Assembly: GCA_027026255.1 (NCBI GenBank)
Contig: JALVOT010000004.1
Coordinates: forward strand, 103,061 to 167,060
Source: Caldifarciminota bacterium
Lineage (GTDB): Bacteria > Hydrothermota > Tepidihabitantia > SM23-42
DNA length: 64,000 bases
Reading direction: 5' to 3'
Shown here: positions 1 to 9,216 of the stretch, piece by piece
Numbering within the stretch: the first letter of the stretch is position 1
How the letters are laid out: the number at the start of each line of letters is the position of its first letter
The notes under the pieces: model-generated
The model's input: the letters and a program-made list of their open reading frames with translations, nothing else
Databases searched by the model: none
What the model was told of the DNA's origin: nothing
Position numbers and translations under genes: made by a program

Positions 1-1129
1 GGAGGTCACCATCCTCTAAATTCAGACCGTGTATAATATTTTCATCAATAATTCTGGCTATACTTCCGCTTACCGGGCCGTCCTTTTTTGCCCAGAAAAT
101 CCCTTCCAGCCCCTTTTTCTTTGCTTCCTGATTCAATTGGTCCAGAGTTTTACGGGAAATCTGTTTTCCATCTTTCACCACAAGTCCTCTTATCTCTGGT
201 TTTCCCTGGAATGGAGGGAAATCCTTTTCTGAAAAGAACGGCTTCATATCCATTATTTCCATTCCAAAACGCAGGTCCGGTTTATCCGTGCCGAATCTTT
301 CAATTGATTGATTAAATGTAATTCTGGGAAACGGTATGGATAAATCTCTGTTTAAGACCTTCTTAAAAATATGAAGAAACATCCCCTCAATGAGTTTAAA
401 AATATCTTCTTCATCAACAAAGGACATTTCAATGTCGAGCTGGGTATGTTCAGGCTGTCGGTCATGCCTGGGGTCTTCATCGCGCAGGCAACGGGCGATC
501 TGATAATAGCGTTCAAATCCTGCAACCATAAGAAGTTGTTTATACATCTGGGGTGATTGTGCCAGGGCATAGAACTTTCCGGGATAGAGCCTTGAAGGAA
601 CAAGATAATCCCGGGCTCCTTCAGGCATACTCCGGGTGAGAATTGGAGTTTCAATTTCAATAAAGTTATAGCTATTTAAATATTCACGGATTGCGGTTAC
701 AATCTTATGCCGAAAAATAATGTGGTCCTGCATCACCTTGCGGCGCAGGTCGAGATAACGATAATGAAGCCTCAATTCCTCATTCGCCTTTACATCATCC
801 TCAACTACAAACGGCGGCACCTTTGACTTTCCCAGAATTTCAAGCCGTTTTACGGTAAGTTCAACATCCCCGGTCTTGAGATGAGGATTTTTTTGCTTTT
901 CCGGTCTTTCCCTTACCTCACCCTCAGCCATTATGCAATCCTGAAGGGACAGTTCCTTTGCGACGGGAATCTTATTCGGGTCGATAACAAGCTGTAGTAT
1001 TCCTGAACGGTCGCGCAGATTTAAAAAGACCAGACCGCCGAGATTTCGGATTCTATCCACCCAGCCAAAGACACAATGATTTTTTCCAATCTCGTTCTTA
1101 TCTATTTCTTCGAGAAAAAATCTTTTAAT
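1..1129 (-). CDS. aspS: Aspartyl-tRNA synthetase (partial, C-terminus beyond left edge)
   Basis: Class II synthetase that charges tRNA-Asp. About 376 codons are present and the frame runs off the window. The N-terminal OB-fold anticodon-binding domain is clear (GWVDRIRNLGGLVFLNLRDR). It is followed by the class II core with motif 2 (CLRDEDPRHDRQPEHTQLD), and the bacterial insertion domain begins near the left edge. It lies 15 bases after glyS, as the last visible gene of the HD-glyQ-glyS-aspS operon. The start is odd: between the in-frame TAG at 1133-1135 and the conserved N-terminus there is no ATG, GTG or TTG. The best candidate is an ATT at 1127-1129, 6 bases after a GGGGG Shine-Dalgarno-like run. 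A sequencing or assembly error is the alternative. Confidence 0.93.
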   Translation of the reverse strand, partial: MKRFFLEEIDKNEIGKNHCVFGWVDRIRNLGGLVFLNLRDRSGILQLVIDPNKIPVAKELSLQDCIMAEGEVRERPEKQKNPHLKTGDVELTVKRLEILGKSKVPPFVVEDDVKANEELRLHYRYLDLRRKVMQDHIIFRHKIVTAIREYLNSYNFIEIETPILTRSMPEGARDYLVPSRLYPGKFYALAQSPQMYKQLLMVAGFERYYQIARCLRDEDPRHDRQPEHTQLDIEMSFVDEEDIFKLIEGMFLHIFKKVLNRDLSIPFPRITFNQSIERFGTDKPDLRFGMEIMDMKPFFSEKDFPPFQGKPEIRGLVVKDGKQISRKTLDQLNQEAKKKGLEGIFWAKKDGPVSGSIARIIDENIIHGLNLEDGDL

Positions 1130-1144
1130 CTTCTACCCCCGTTA

Positions 1145-3187
1145 CTATCCTTCAATCACAATCTTTGAAAGATCGGCAAATTGAAGAAAAATCTTATTTA
1201 TAAAATTAATCAGGGCAAGCCGATTATTTTTCAAATCCTCTTCTTCACACATCACCAATACATCGTCAAAGAATTTATCAATCTGAGGACGGAGCGAAAG
1301 GAGCAGTTTCAGGATTTCGGTATAATTACCGGTCTGATAAAGCGGTTCAAGCGCAGCGCTTATCTCTTGCCCCTTCTCATAGAGTAGTTTTTCTGCAGAC
1401 TCCTTAAACAGGGTTTTATCAATTTCCTTAAATGCTGTGATGTCCTTGAGAATATTCCGCAGCCTTTTCTGGCCAATGATCAATTGTGTGAAATCCCTGT
1501 GATTGCGAAAACCTTTCAGGGCTTCACAGCGCTTATGGACATCAGCGACATCACCCGACCAGGTTTCCAGCACGGCATTAATCTCATCATAGCGAAAACC
1601 CCGGTTCTGGAGATATCGGGTCAGCCGTTCCCGAAAGAAATCCTTGATAGTAGAAACCGGCACGGGTCGATTATAAAGTTTTTCTAACCGCTCAATCAAT
1701 TTGAAGAGAGAAAGTCCGGAATCGATGTGGTCAAGCAGATTTATTACACCATAACCATTTCTCCGCACGGCAAGTGGGTCATAAGAGCCGGTAGGCAGGT
1801 TACCGCTGATAAAGGCACCGGTCACATTATCCAGTTTATCACAGAGTGAAAGCACCTTAGCCTCATCGGTCTCAGGAAGTCCATCGCCAATTGTTATCGG
1901 TCGATAGTGTTCCTGAATAATCCGGGCAACCAGGTCATCTTCTCCCTGGAATTTTGCATAATAACCACCCATAATCCCCTGGAGAGAAGTAAATTCCTTT
2001 TCCCTTACTATCATTGAACAGAGGTCTGCCTTACATAATTCTGCAGCCCGGGTTAAGGCATCAATATTTAAATTCGGGATACTATCAAATTGGGCAGCAA
2101 GTTTTACCAGACGCCGGGTTTTTTCATAAATACTACCTAAATCCTTAAGCCACATCATCCCTTTGGTCTGCTCCTGCATTTTGTTAAGCCCCTGCTTGAT
2201 ATCTTTTTTATAGTAGAAAAGGGCGTCAAACAGTCTTGCCTGCATAACCCTTTTATATCCCTGCTGAACATTCTGAATCGCCTTTTTCTTGGCACTGAAT
2301 ACACAGATGAATTTATTTGAGTCTTTTATCCAGATGAGATTTCCGTGCGCCTTTAAAACGGTATTTAAGACCTCACCCGGAAGTTCTAAATAGTCCGGGT
2401 CAAACTCATCACCCACAACTTCAGGATACTCAGTTGTCGCATTCAGTTCATCAATCATTTCATCACCAAAAACCGGCGTTCCACCCAGTTTAGCCGCGGT
2501 CTGTTTTATCCTTGAGAGAATCAACTTGCGTCTTTCGTTCGGATCAACTACGACACCGCCGTGTCTTAAGAAATTTATATATTCTCTGGGTTTTTCTAAA
2601 CGGATGGGTTTAAATGAGAAGTGAAAATTGGGCATTGTGTAGCGGTCCGCCTTTACCCCGGCATATTCAAATCTGATTGGTCGACGGTCTAAGAGCGCAA
2701 CAATCCAGCGGATTGGTCTGGGAAATCTCACCCGTGATTCATTCCAGACCATTGTCCTGGGAAATTCCAGACCCTTCACAATCTTTGGCAATTCCTGATA
2801 GAGAATATCTTCCGTTAATTCTCCAGGTTGTTCTTTCTGGCCAAAGATATACTCGCCCTTTTTTAACCGCTTCACAACAATTTCATTCGCTTTAAAATTT
2901 CGGGATTTCATAAAACTCTTCAGGGTTAAACTGGGTTCACCATTTTCATCGTAAGCCATTTTTTTTGGCGGCCCCTGAATCTCTAAAACCTGGGGTTTTT
3001 GTCTCCGGGCAACCCCAAGGATTATTGTTCCAATTCTTCGTGGGGTATAGATTGTTCTGATACTGCGATAAAATATCTTTTTTGTCTTAAATAGATTTTC
3101 AAGCTGGGAAGACAGGAAATGACCGGTCCGGCCGAGAATTCCCGGTGGAAAATCTTCAACTCCGATTTCTAAGAGAAAATCAATCAT
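1145..3187 (-). CDS. glyS: Glycyl-tRNA synthetase beta subunit
   Basis: Beta chain of the bacterial alpha2/beta2 glycyl-tRNA synthetase, 680 residues, near the usual length of about 690. It begins [20 protein letters not shown], matching the family's typical LLEIGxEELP start. Conserved blocks include [20 protein letters not shown] (about residues 142-161) and the central segment [13 protein letters not shown], followed by [13 protein letters not shown]. The C-terminal third is the helical anticodon-binding (DALR-like) region. The start overlaps the end of glyQ by 4 bases, so the two subunits are probably translationally coupled. Confidence 0.97.
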   Translation of the reverse strand: MIDFLLEIGVEDFPPGILGRTGHFLSSQLENLFKTKKIFYRSIRTIYTPRRIGTIILGVARRQKPQVLEIQGPPKKMAYDENGEPSLTLKSFMKSRNFKANEIVVKRLKKGEYIFGQKEQPGELTEDILYQELPKIVKGLEFPRTMVWNESRVRFPRPIRWIVALLDRRPIRFEYAGVKADRYTMPNFHFSFKPIRLEKPREYINFLRHGGVVVDPNERRKLILSRIKQTAAKLGGTPVFGDEMIDELNATTEYPEVVGDEFDPDYLELPGEVLNTVLKAHGNLIWIKDSNKFICVFSAKKKAIQNVQQGYKRVMQARLFDALFYYKKDIKQGLNKMQEQTKGMMWLKDLGSIYEKTRRLVKLAAQFDSIPNLNIDALTRAAELCKADLCSMIVREKEFTSLQGIMGGYYAKFQGEDDLVARIIQEHYRPITIGDGLPETDEAKVLSLCDKLDNVTGAFISGNLPTGSYDPLAVRRNGYGVINLLDHIDSGLSLFKLIERLEKLYNRPVPVSTIKDFFRERLTRYLQNRGFRYDEINAVLETWSGDVADVHKRCEALKGFRNHRDFTQLIIGQKRLRNILKDITAFKEIDKTLFKESAEKLLYEKGQEISAALEPLYQTGNYTEILKLLLSLRPQIDKFFDDVLVMCEEEDLKNNRLALINFINKIFLQFADLSKIVIEG

Positions 3188-4056
3188 CCCTTCTTCTCCT
3201 CTGTGCTGATACTCTTTACATATAATTGTGCCGCCTGATTCGTTAATGCCCTTACCCGGGCGATTAGATTCGCCCGCTCCGAGATACTTATTGACCCGCG
3301 TGCCTCTAACATATTAAAGATATGGGAACATTTTATTGCACAATCATAACCCGGAAAGACAAGACCGGCTTTAAATAATCGCTGTGCCTCTTTTTCATAA
3401 CCGTTAAATAACCTATTTAAAAAAGCCGGGGTTGCATATTCAAAATTATATCGGGAAAATTGAATCTCATTCTCTTTATAGACATCAGCCCAGGTCATCT
3501 CATTATTCCACTTTATATCAAGCACTGAATCTACATTCTGCAATACCATTACAATCCTTTCTAAACCATAGGTGATTTCAACCGGTATGACCTCAAGGTC
3601 GATTCCTCCAGCCTGCTGGAAATATGTGAACTGGGTGATCTCCAGACCATCGAGCCAGACCTCCCAGCCCAATCCCCAGGCACCAAGGGTGGGTGATTCC
3701 CAGTCATCTTCAACAAATTTGATTTCATGCTCATCCAGTTTAATCCCCAGTGCCTCCAAGGAGCGAAGATATATTTTTTGAATATCAGCAGGAGAGGGTT
3801 TCATAATTACCTGGAACTGATAATACTGCTGAAACCTTAAGGGATTTTCTGCATATCTTCCATCCCTAGGACGCTTCGAGATTTCTACATAGCAGACATT
3901 CCACCGCTTCGACCCCAGGATTCTCAAAAATGTCGCCGGGTTAAATGTCCCGGCTCCAACCTCAGAATTATAAGGCTCGAATATAAGACAGCCCTGGTTC
4001 TGCCAAAAGGTCTTAAGGTCAATAATGGCTTTTTCAAAGGTTTTAACCTTTTTCAT
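3184..4056 (-). CDS. glyQ: Glycyl-tRNA synthetase alpha subunit
   Basis: Catalytic alpha chain of the alpha2/beta2 glycyl-tRNA synthetase, 290 residues. Diagnostic stretches are [20 protein letters not shown] near the N-terminus, [20 protein letters not shown], and [15 protein letters not shown]. The frame stays open upstream to an ATG at 4098. I choose the ATG at 4056 because it gives the family's normal N-terminus ([11 protein letters not shown]) and because its ATG overlaps the TGA of the preceding HD gene as ATGA. The longer start would add 14 basic residues overlapping that gene. Confidence 0.96.
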   Translation of the reverse strand: MKKVKTFEKAIIDLKTFWQNQGCLIFEPYNSEVGAGTFNPATFLRILGSKRWNVCYVEISKRPRDGRYAENPLRFQQYYQFQVIMKPSPADIQKIYLRSLEALGIKLDEHEIKFVEDDWESPTLGAWGLGWEVWLDGLEITQFTYFQQAGGIDLEVIPVEITYGLERIVMVLQNVDSVLDIKWNNEMTWADVYKENEIQFSRYNFEYATPAFLNRLFNGYEKEAQRLFKAGLVFPGYDCAIKCSHIFNMLEARGSISISERANLIARVRALTNQAAQLYVKSISTEEKKG

Positions 4057-4598
4057 AGACCGAGGTCTTCGGATATTTTTTGCATTCCTTTTAGGCATAA
4101 TTCAATAAACTCTTCAAGGTTAAGGCCGATATTTGTGCAGGATGCGATCTGTTCACGATTCGCACCGGCTGCAAACCTCTTTTCTTTATATCGGCGCAGG
4201 ATAAAATTTGTATCCAAACCGGAAAGTTTCTTTTCCGGATGCATCAAGGCACTGGCGACGATAAGTCCGGTCAGCGGGTCAACCGCAAACAGCGCCCAAT
4301 CCAATCGGGATTTTGGTGGAAGATGCCCGGCATGCACCTTAATTGCGTAGAGGATGGAATCTTCAATACCCTTCTTTGCAAGTATTTCACTTCCTGCAAT
4401 CCCATGCCTTTCAGGCTGGTCCTTTGTCGCTTCATAATCTATGTCATGCAGAAGTCCTGCCCGCGCCCAGATTTCTTCATCTTCGCCAAAATGGCGGGCA
4501 AGTTCCTGCATACAGGACTCGACTGCCAGGCAATGTTTGAAGAGATTTTTATTCTTCAGGTGCTCGCCCAATAATTTTAACCCTTCTTCTCTCGTCAT
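4053..4598 (-). CDS. HD-domain phosphohydrolase-like protein
   Basis: A 181-residue HD-superfamily protein, probably a metal-dependent phosphohydrolase. The metal-binding pattern is visible: H22 (FKHCLAVE), the H51-D52 pair in LLHDIDY, H65 ([11 protein letters not shown]) and a later HAGH. The family includes small HDIG proteins acting on nucleotides or phosphate esters; nothing here identifies the substrate. It is the first gene of the glycyl- and aspartyl-tRNA synthetase operon and overlaps glyQ by 4 bases. Its promoter places the transcription start about 2 bases before the ATG, so the mRNA is predicted to be leaderless. Confidence 0.85.
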   Translation of the reverse strand: MTREEGLKLLGEHLKNKNLFKHCLAVESCMQELARHFGEDEEIWARAGLLHDIDYEATKDQPERHGIAGSEILAKKGIEDSILYAIKVHAGHLPPKSRLDWALFAVDPLTGLIVASALMHPEKKLSGLDTNFILRRYKEKRFAAGANREQIASCTNIGLNLEEFIELCLKGMQKISEDLGL

Positions 4599-4606
4599 AA
4601 TAAGTT

Positions 4607-4634
4607 ATTATGTATATTTTTTAAAAAAAGTCAA
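4607..4634 (-). promoter_or_regulatory. Promoter of the HD-glyQ-glyS-aspS operon
   Basis: On the minus strand there is TTGACT (4634-4629), a 16 bp spacer and CATAAT (4612-4607). The predicted start of transcription is near 4600 and the ATG is at 4598, leaving essentially no 5' leader. Confidence 0.65.
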
Positions 4635-4914
4635 GAAGATAAAATGCAAACATTAATGTAAATTTTTATTAGCCTGGATTTCCATATTTTTAATTTAGAG
4701 AAGAGATAATTGAATAGTATGCAGGTTCGTTCACAACCTATGGTATCTTTGCAATCGCTGAGATACGAAGATACAAGAGAATATAACCTGTGTAAAAAAT
4801 TTTGCTGGTAATTTTAGATGATCTCAGTAGTGATTCCTTGTGGCTTCTTTGCAATAATCAAAATAAACCAGATAAAACCGCTTCGCTGTAATAAACACGC
4901 TGCGCGCTGTAAAA

Positions 4915-5045
4915 TGAGTAAACACAGGGGCGTCCCGTCCCGACCCGCCGGGCGAGGACGCCCGGCAAGCTTTTTCTGTAGCCTGGCGTGCTTCTCCCAG
5001 CTGAGGGGCGTCCCGCCCCGAGGTACTGCAGGTCGGGATGTTACG
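4915..5045. repeat. GC-rich dispersed intergenic repeat block (copy 1)
   Basis: A GC-rich block inside an otherwise AT-rich spacer. It holds short inverted motifs such as CCGGGCGAGGACGCCCGG and GGGGCGTCCCGCCCC. Long stretches, including a GACCCGCCGGGCGAGG-type core followed by AAGCTTTTTCTGTAGCCTG, recur near 35560-35610, so this is a dispersed family. Open frames crossing it on both strands are repeat translations with no protein-like character. The rest of 4640-5560 holds the tandem repeat below and no gene that I can see. Confidence 0.8.
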
Positions 5046-5050
5046 CACCA

Positions 5051-5525
5051 GACAAACCAGAATGCAGATCGTTGTAAGTTGTTGGGCATCGAAGCCCGTC
5101 TCGTCGGACGGTTTCGTTGTCAGTGGTTTTTTGTCTTCAGCCGATTAACCACAACCTATAACCAAACCGGCATCGACACCGTATAACGAATAACGATTCT
5201 GTATAAACTGACAAACCAGAATGCAGATCGTTGTAAGTTGTTGGGCATCGAAGCCCGTCTCGTCGGACGGTTTCGTTGTCAGTGGTTTTTTGTCTTCAGC
5301 CGATTAACCACAACCTATAACCAGACCGGCATCGACACCGTATAATGAATAACGATTCTGTATAAACTGACAAACCAGAATGCAGATCGTTGTAAGTTGT
5401 TGGGCATCGAAGCCCGTCTCGTCGGACGGTTTCATTGTCAGTGGTTTTTTGTCTTCAGCCGATTAACCACAACCTATAACCAAACCGGCATCGACACCGT
5501 ATAACGAATAACGATTCTGTATAAA
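5051..5525. repeat. Three tandem copies of a 159 bp repeat
   Basis: Copies begin at 5051, 5210 and 5369 and are nearly identical, with only a few substitutions; the third copy stops just short of the full length. Each unit carries two hairpins: GGGC-ATCGAA-GCCC and CCGTC-TCGTCG-GACGG. A diverged partial relative lies at about 19995-20090 (same TTGGGCATCGAAGCC start and a similar GATTAGCCACAACCTA end). The function is unknown. It could be a mobile intergenic repeat or a multi-copy structured RNA. Confidence 0.9.
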
Positions 5526-5560
5526 GATAATTTAAATCCAGAAAGACAAAATCAATTTTC

Positions 5561-5588
5561 TTGACAAAAATCATTATTTAAATATAAT
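5561..5588 (+). promoter_or_regulatory. Promoter of the nusG-like/bioY operon
   Basis: TTGACA (5561-5566), a 16 bp spacer and TATAAT (5583-5588). The predicted transcription start near 5595 leaves a 9-base leader that begins with GGAG, just enough for a Shine-Dalgarno site before the ATG at 5604. Confidence 0.75.
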
Positions 5589-5603
5589 TAGCGTGGAGTT
5601 GAG

Positions 5604-6095
5604 ATGAGCTGGTATGCAGCCTATACTAAATGCAACCACGAACGTGTGGTCGATAAATTACTAAGGGATAAAGGCATCAAAACATTCTTACCTCAGATCA
5701 TTGTGCCGAGTCGACGCCGAGACCGAAAGATTTTAATCAAGAGACCACTGTTTAGAAACTATCTATTTGTTGAGGTTGACCAGGTCCAGGAAAACTGGAT
5801 AAAACTCTATCGGACCCCCGGATTGACAAAGATTTGTGGTAATGGAAAACCTATGCCCATTCCTGATGAGGATATCAAATCAATCCGAATCTTTGTTAAC
5901 AGTGAAAGAAATCTATATCCATTACCATTCTTAACCGTGGGGTCAAGGGTTCAGGTCATTTCCGGACCTTTAACCGGAGCAATTGGAATTTTATTAAAGG
6001 AAGACCATAGACGGAGGAGGCTGGTGGTCTCCATAGAATTAATGGGACAATCGGTTGCCACCACCCTCTATGATGATGAAGTAAGACCTTATTAA
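5604..6095 (+). CDS. NusG/RfaH-family transcription antitermination paralogue
   Basis: A 163-residue NusG-family protein. The N-terminal NGN domain starts MSWYAAYTKCNHERVVDKLL and includes RPLFRNYLFVEVD. The C-terminal KOW domain spans about residues 110-160 (GSRVQVISGPLTGAIGILL). This looks like a specialised paralogue (RfaH/UpxY/LoaP-like) rather than housekeeping NusG, because it is not beside secE or ribosomal genes. Members of this group ride RNA polymerase and suppress termination in particular operons. It is the first gene of its operon, so it may act on this transcript. That target is inference; no ops-like element was recognised. Confidence 0.85.
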   Translation: MSWYAAYTKCNHERVVDKLLRDKGIKTFLPQIIVPSRRRDRKILIKRPLFRNYLFVEVDQVQENWIKLYRTPGLTKICGNGKPMPIPDEDIKSIRIFVNSERNLYPLPFLTVGSRVQVISGPLTGAIGILLKEDHRRRRLVVSIELMGQSVATTLYDDEVRPY

Positions 6096-6120
6096 AATTT
6101 AACCCATTGAAGGAGGCATA

Positions 6121-6714
6121 ATGGAACTTACCAAAACCCTGAATTATTGGCAATATCAAAGGGATAATTTTTATACCTGGTATGACCGTCTTTCTCTAAC
6201 AAAAAAATTATTAATCTGTTTGGGTATGGCAGGAGTTTGTGGAATTGCCGCCCAGATAAGAATCCCCTTACCCTTTACACCGGTGCCGGTAACCGGCCAG
6301 GTTTTTGTTGTGCTGCTCAGCGGTTTGATCTTAAATAATATCTACGGCGGATTAAGTATGGCAATCTACTTTATCTTAGGCTGTGCCGGTCTGCCCTGGT
6401 TTGCCGGTGCTAAAGCTGGCTTTGGCCTGACAACCGGATATATCATCGGTTTTATCCCGGCCGCACTCTATATCGGCCTTTTAACGGAAAGATTTACAAA
6501 AAGACCCAACCTCTTAAGCCTTTTAATGGTCATATTTCCGGCAGTCTTTATTATCTATCTATCCGGGGCAACCTATCTTGCCTTATTTATGAAACTTGAT
6601 TTCAAATCCACCCTCAATTTAGCAGTACTACCGTTTATCCCGGTTGACCTGTTCAAAGCCCTTATTGTTGTATTGATTGCTGGACCCTTATTACCCGAAC
6701 AGAGAAAATCTTGA
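6121..6714 (+). CDS. bioY: BioY-type biotin transporter substrate-binding component
   Basis: Membrane S-component of a biotin ECF transporter, 197 residues with about six hydrophobic segments. The family signature is present (IRIPLPFTPVPVTGQVFVVL) followed by a GLPWFAG-type loop, then FGLTTGYIIGFIPAA. The ATG at 6121 follows a good AGGAGG site. BioY may act alone or with the shared EcfA/EcfT energising module, which is not in this window. No biotin synthesis genes are present, suggesting uptake, but the rest of the genome is unseen. Confidence 0.93.
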   Translation: MELTKTLNYWQYQRDNFYTWYDRLSLTKKLLICLGMAGVCGIAAQIRIPLPFTPVPVTGQVFVVLLSGLILNNIYGGLSMAIYFILGCAGLPWFAGAKAGFGLTTGYIIGFIPAALYIGLLTERFTKRPNLLSLLMVIFPAVFIIYLSGATYLALFMKLDFKSTLNLAVLPFIPVDLFKALIVVLIAGPLLPEQRKS

Positions 6715-6738
6715 CACCCATCAAATAATCGGTAAAAT
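6711..6738 (+). promoter_or_regulatory. Internal promoter for the Mth938-like gene (leaderless)
   Basis: TTGACA (6711-6716), a 16 bp spacer and TAAAAT (6733-6738), overlapping the end of bioY. The predicted transcription start at about 6745 is immediately before the ATG at 6746. Confidence 0.65.
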
Positions 6739-6745
6739 TAATTAT

Positions 6746-7084
6746 ATGATTGAGGATTACCGTTTTGGTGAGATTAAGGTTTCTGGCCAGCGCTATCAGA
6801 ACGATGTGATTATATATCCCGACCACATTGATGACAACTGGTGGCGTAAACAGGGACACCGTCTTGAACTGGAGGATATCAAAGATGTAGTTAAAATAAA
6901 ACCTGATGTAATTATTATCGGTACTGGCAATCTTGGTATGATGCAGGTAGAAAAAAAAACCTTAGAAAAATTGAGCAAGATGAATATCCAGATGATTATT
7001 CTGCCTACAGCCGAGGCCTGCCAGGAATATAATAGAATTTATTCTCAAAAAAAGGTTGTTGCCTGTCTCCATTTAACCTGTTGA
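6746..7084 (+). CDS. Mth938-like domain protein (DUF498)
   Basis: A 112-residue protein of the Mth938/NDUFAF3 (DUF498) fold. The characteristic IEDYRFGEIKVSGQRY start and the IIGTGN-type motif (PDVIIIGTGNLG) are visible. The biochemical role of the bacterial family is not established; the human relative NDUFAF3 assists complex I assembly. An upstream ATG at 6677 in the same frame lies inside bioY. I choose the ATG at 6746 because it gives the family N-terminus and sits exactly at the predicted transcription start. It overlaps the next gene (TGATG). Confidence 0.8.
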   Translation: MIEDYRFGEIKVSGQRYQNDVIIYPDHIDDNWWRKQGHRLELEDIKDVVKIKPDVIIIGTGNLGMMQVEKKTLEKLSKMNIQMIILPTAEACQEYNRIYSQKKVVACLHLTC

Positions 7085-8529
7085 TGATTTGGTTTTTAAA
7101 ATTTTTTTTATTGGGAGTTATAATTATGGCTCAAAATTGTGAAGCAAAGGAGTATCGGGAATCAATCCATGCCGGAACCTGGTATCCTGGGGAAAAGGCT
7201 GAACTTGAAAAGATGATCCAGACATTCTTAAAGAATGCACGGGTAAACGCCCAGGGCAAGATTATCGGTCTGGTTTGTCCCCATGCCGGATATATCTATT
7301 CAGGCCCGGTTGCTGCCTTTTCTTATAAATTAATCAAGAACCAGGAATACGACAATGTCATTGTAATAGGACCATCCCATCATTACAGTTTTTATGGTGC
7401 ATCAGTAGATATAATGGCAGGAAGGATAACCCCCTTAGGAAAGATTGATTATGATTTAGAGCTTGCCCGTAACATTATAAAAGAGAATGAAAATATCCGT
7501 TATCTACCTGCCGCACATCAGCAGGAACATTCAACCGAGATTCAAATTCCATTTTTGCAGACCGTGCTGAAGAAATTTAAACTGGTTGAAATTGTAATGG
7601 GTTCCCAGGACTATGCAACCTGTGAGCTCCTCAGCAAGGCGATCCTCAAGGCGGTAAAGGAAAATAATAAGAAAGTTCTTATTGTTGCAAGTTCCGACCT
7701 TTCCCATTACCATCCGCAGAAGATTGCAGAAAAACTGGACAATCTTGTCGCCGATGCAGTGAATAAATATGATGCGGAACTATTATTTAAAAGATTGAGA
7801 GAGGATAGTTGCGAGGCCTGCGGTGGCGGGCCCATTATTACCACAATGCTGGTAACAAAAAAACTTGGTGCTGACAAAGGCAAGGTGCTCACCTATGCAA
7901 CAAGCGGTGATATAAGCGGTGATTATTCTCAGGTTGTAGGTTATCTTGCCGGCGCATTCTATAAAGAAGAGAAGATGAATGTTGGCGTGGAGCTGGGACT
8001 CAGTGCTGAAGAGAAGAAGCTGCTCAAAGAGATTGCAAGGAAGTCCATTGAGGCTGCAGTCAAAGGTAAACCCCGACCGGTGTTTAAGGACATTCCGAAA
8101 AAATTGCAGGAACATTACGGAGTCTTTGTCACCATAAACCGCCGTGGACAACTGCGCGGCTGTATCGGCCATATTATTGGTGATCAGCCTTTATATATTT
8201 CCTGCGCCCGGATGGCAGAGGCAGCGGCCCTTGAAGACCCGAGGTTTCCACCGATTACAGAAAAGGAACTTCCTGAACTGGAAATTGAGATTTCTGTCCT
8301 TACCCCTTTGCAAAGGGTTTATGACTTTAATGAAATAAAGATTGGCCGGGATGGTCTTTTAATTCGCAAGGGACTTTACAGTGGACTTCTATTACCCCAG
8401 GTTGCGGTGGAATATGGCTGGAATGTTCAGGAATTTCTTGAACATACCTGTCATAAAGCCGGATTACCTTCTGACGCTTACAAATCAAAAGAGGCCGAGA
8501 TCTATAAATTCTCTGCCGAGGTCTTTTAA
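7084..8529 (+). CDS. AmmeMemoRadiSam proteins B and A fused (Memo1-AMMECR1)
   Basis: A 481-residue fusion. Residues about 25-290 are a Memo-like domain (HAGTWYPG, CPHAGYIYSGPVAA, SSDLSHYHP), related to metal-dependent dioxygenases. Residues about 300-480 are an AMMECR1 domain (HYGVFVTINRRGQLRGCIGH, EDPRFPPI). The two domains often accompany a radical SAM partner (AmmeMemoRadiSam system); that partner is not adjacent here. The pathway's chemistry is not known to me. The start is a hydrophobic, signal-like segment ahead of the Memo domain. ATG 7084 overlaps the previous stop codon; a TTG at 7081 is possible. Confidence 0.92.
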   Translation: MIWFLKFFLLGVIIMAQNCEAKEYRESIHAGTWYPGEKAELEKMIQTFLKNARVNAQGKIIGLVCPHAGYIYSGPVAAFSYKLIKNQEYDNVIVIGPSHHYSFYGASVDIMAGRITPLGKIDYDLELARNIIKENENIRYLPAAHQQEHSTEIQIPFLQTVLKKFKLVEIVMGSQDYATCELLSKAILKAVKENNKKVLIVASSDLSHYHPQKIAEKLDNLVADAVNKYDAELLFKRLREDSCEACGGGPIITTMLVTKKLGADKGKVLTYATSGDISGDYSQVVGYLAGAFYKEEKMNVGVELGLSAEEKKLLKEIARKSIEAAVKGKPRPVFKDIPKKLQEHYGVFVTINRRGQLRGCIGHIIGDQPLYISCARMAEAAALEDPRFPPITEKELPELEIEISVLTPLQRVYDFNEIKIGRDGLLIRKGLYSGLLLPQVAVEYGWNVQEFLEHTCHKAGLPSDAYKSKEAEIYKFSAEVF

Positions 8530-8538
8530 TGCCCGGGA

Positions 8539-9216
8539 ATGAAAAAAGAGAAAATATTTATTGACCCCTATGATGATTTAGGTTATGCAAAGATTGATCT
8601 ACATCGTGAAAAGAGAAAGGGCTTTCCTGAAGTAGTATTCTGCAAAGGTAAAACCGAAGCCCAGATTCTTAAAATCGCCCACCGATTTTCTCAAATAAGC
8701 AAAAGGGTGATGTTTACCCGGGTTGAACCCGGGCTTGGCCAGGTTCTTAAAAACAGCTGTAAAAAAGGAAAATATTATAAAGCGGCGCGCATATTCTTTA
8801 TCGGTCAGAAAAAAAGAGCCCGGGGCCTGATTGCAATCCTGACCGGCGGCACTGCAGACATTCCTGTGGCAGAAGAGGCTGCAATTACTGCCGAGATTAT
8901 GGGAAGCAGGGTGGAGCGTTTCTATGATGTTGGAGTTGCCGGGTTGCACCGGATTCTGGCATTTCGCAAAAAGATACAGAAGGCGCGGGTGCTCATTGTG
9001 GTCGCAGGTATGGATGGTGTCCTGGCATCGGTCTGTGGAGGACTCTTTGCAAAACCGATTATTGCGGTTCCGACAAGTATCGGCTATGGGCTCAGTCTGA
9101 ATGGTATCACCCCCCTCTTAACTATGCTCAACTCCTGCGCACCGGGTGTTGCTGTAGTCAATATTGACAATGGGTTTGGTGCTGGATATATCGCCTCAAC
9201 AATCAATCGTTTATGA
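8539..9216 (+). CDS. larB: LarB-type pyridinium-3,5-biscarboxylic acid mononucleotide synthase
   Basis: A 225-residue LarB-family protein with a PurE-like fold. LarB carboxylates and hydrolyses nicotinic acid adenine dinucleotide in nickel-pincer cofactor synthesis. Visible signatures are FPEVVFCKGKT, the PurE-like ILTGGTADIPVAEEAAITAE, VAGMDGVLASVCGGL, and PTSIGYGLSLNGITPLLTML. It overlaps larC by 4 bases. larE, the sulfur-transfer step, is not in the window. Confidence 0.93.
   Translation: MKKEKIFIDPYDDLGYAKIDLHREKRKGFPEVVFCKGKTEAQILKIAHRFSQISKRVMFTRVEPGLGQVLKNSCKKGKYYKAARIFFIGQKKRARGLIAILTGGTADIPVAEEAAITAEIMGSRVERFYDVGVAGLHRILAFRKKIQKARVLIVVAGMDGVLASVCGGLFAKPIIAVPTSIGYGLSLNGITPLLTMLNSCAPGVAVVNIDNGFGAGYIASTINRL

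Noticed and set aside
4814-5186. Open frames of 74-122 codons on both strands
   Set aside because: They translate GC-rich repeats and the start of the 159 bp repeat, with no start signal or protein-like pattern.
5051-5525. CRISPR array
   Set aside because: The 159 bp units are contiguous with no variable spacers, and no cas genes are near.
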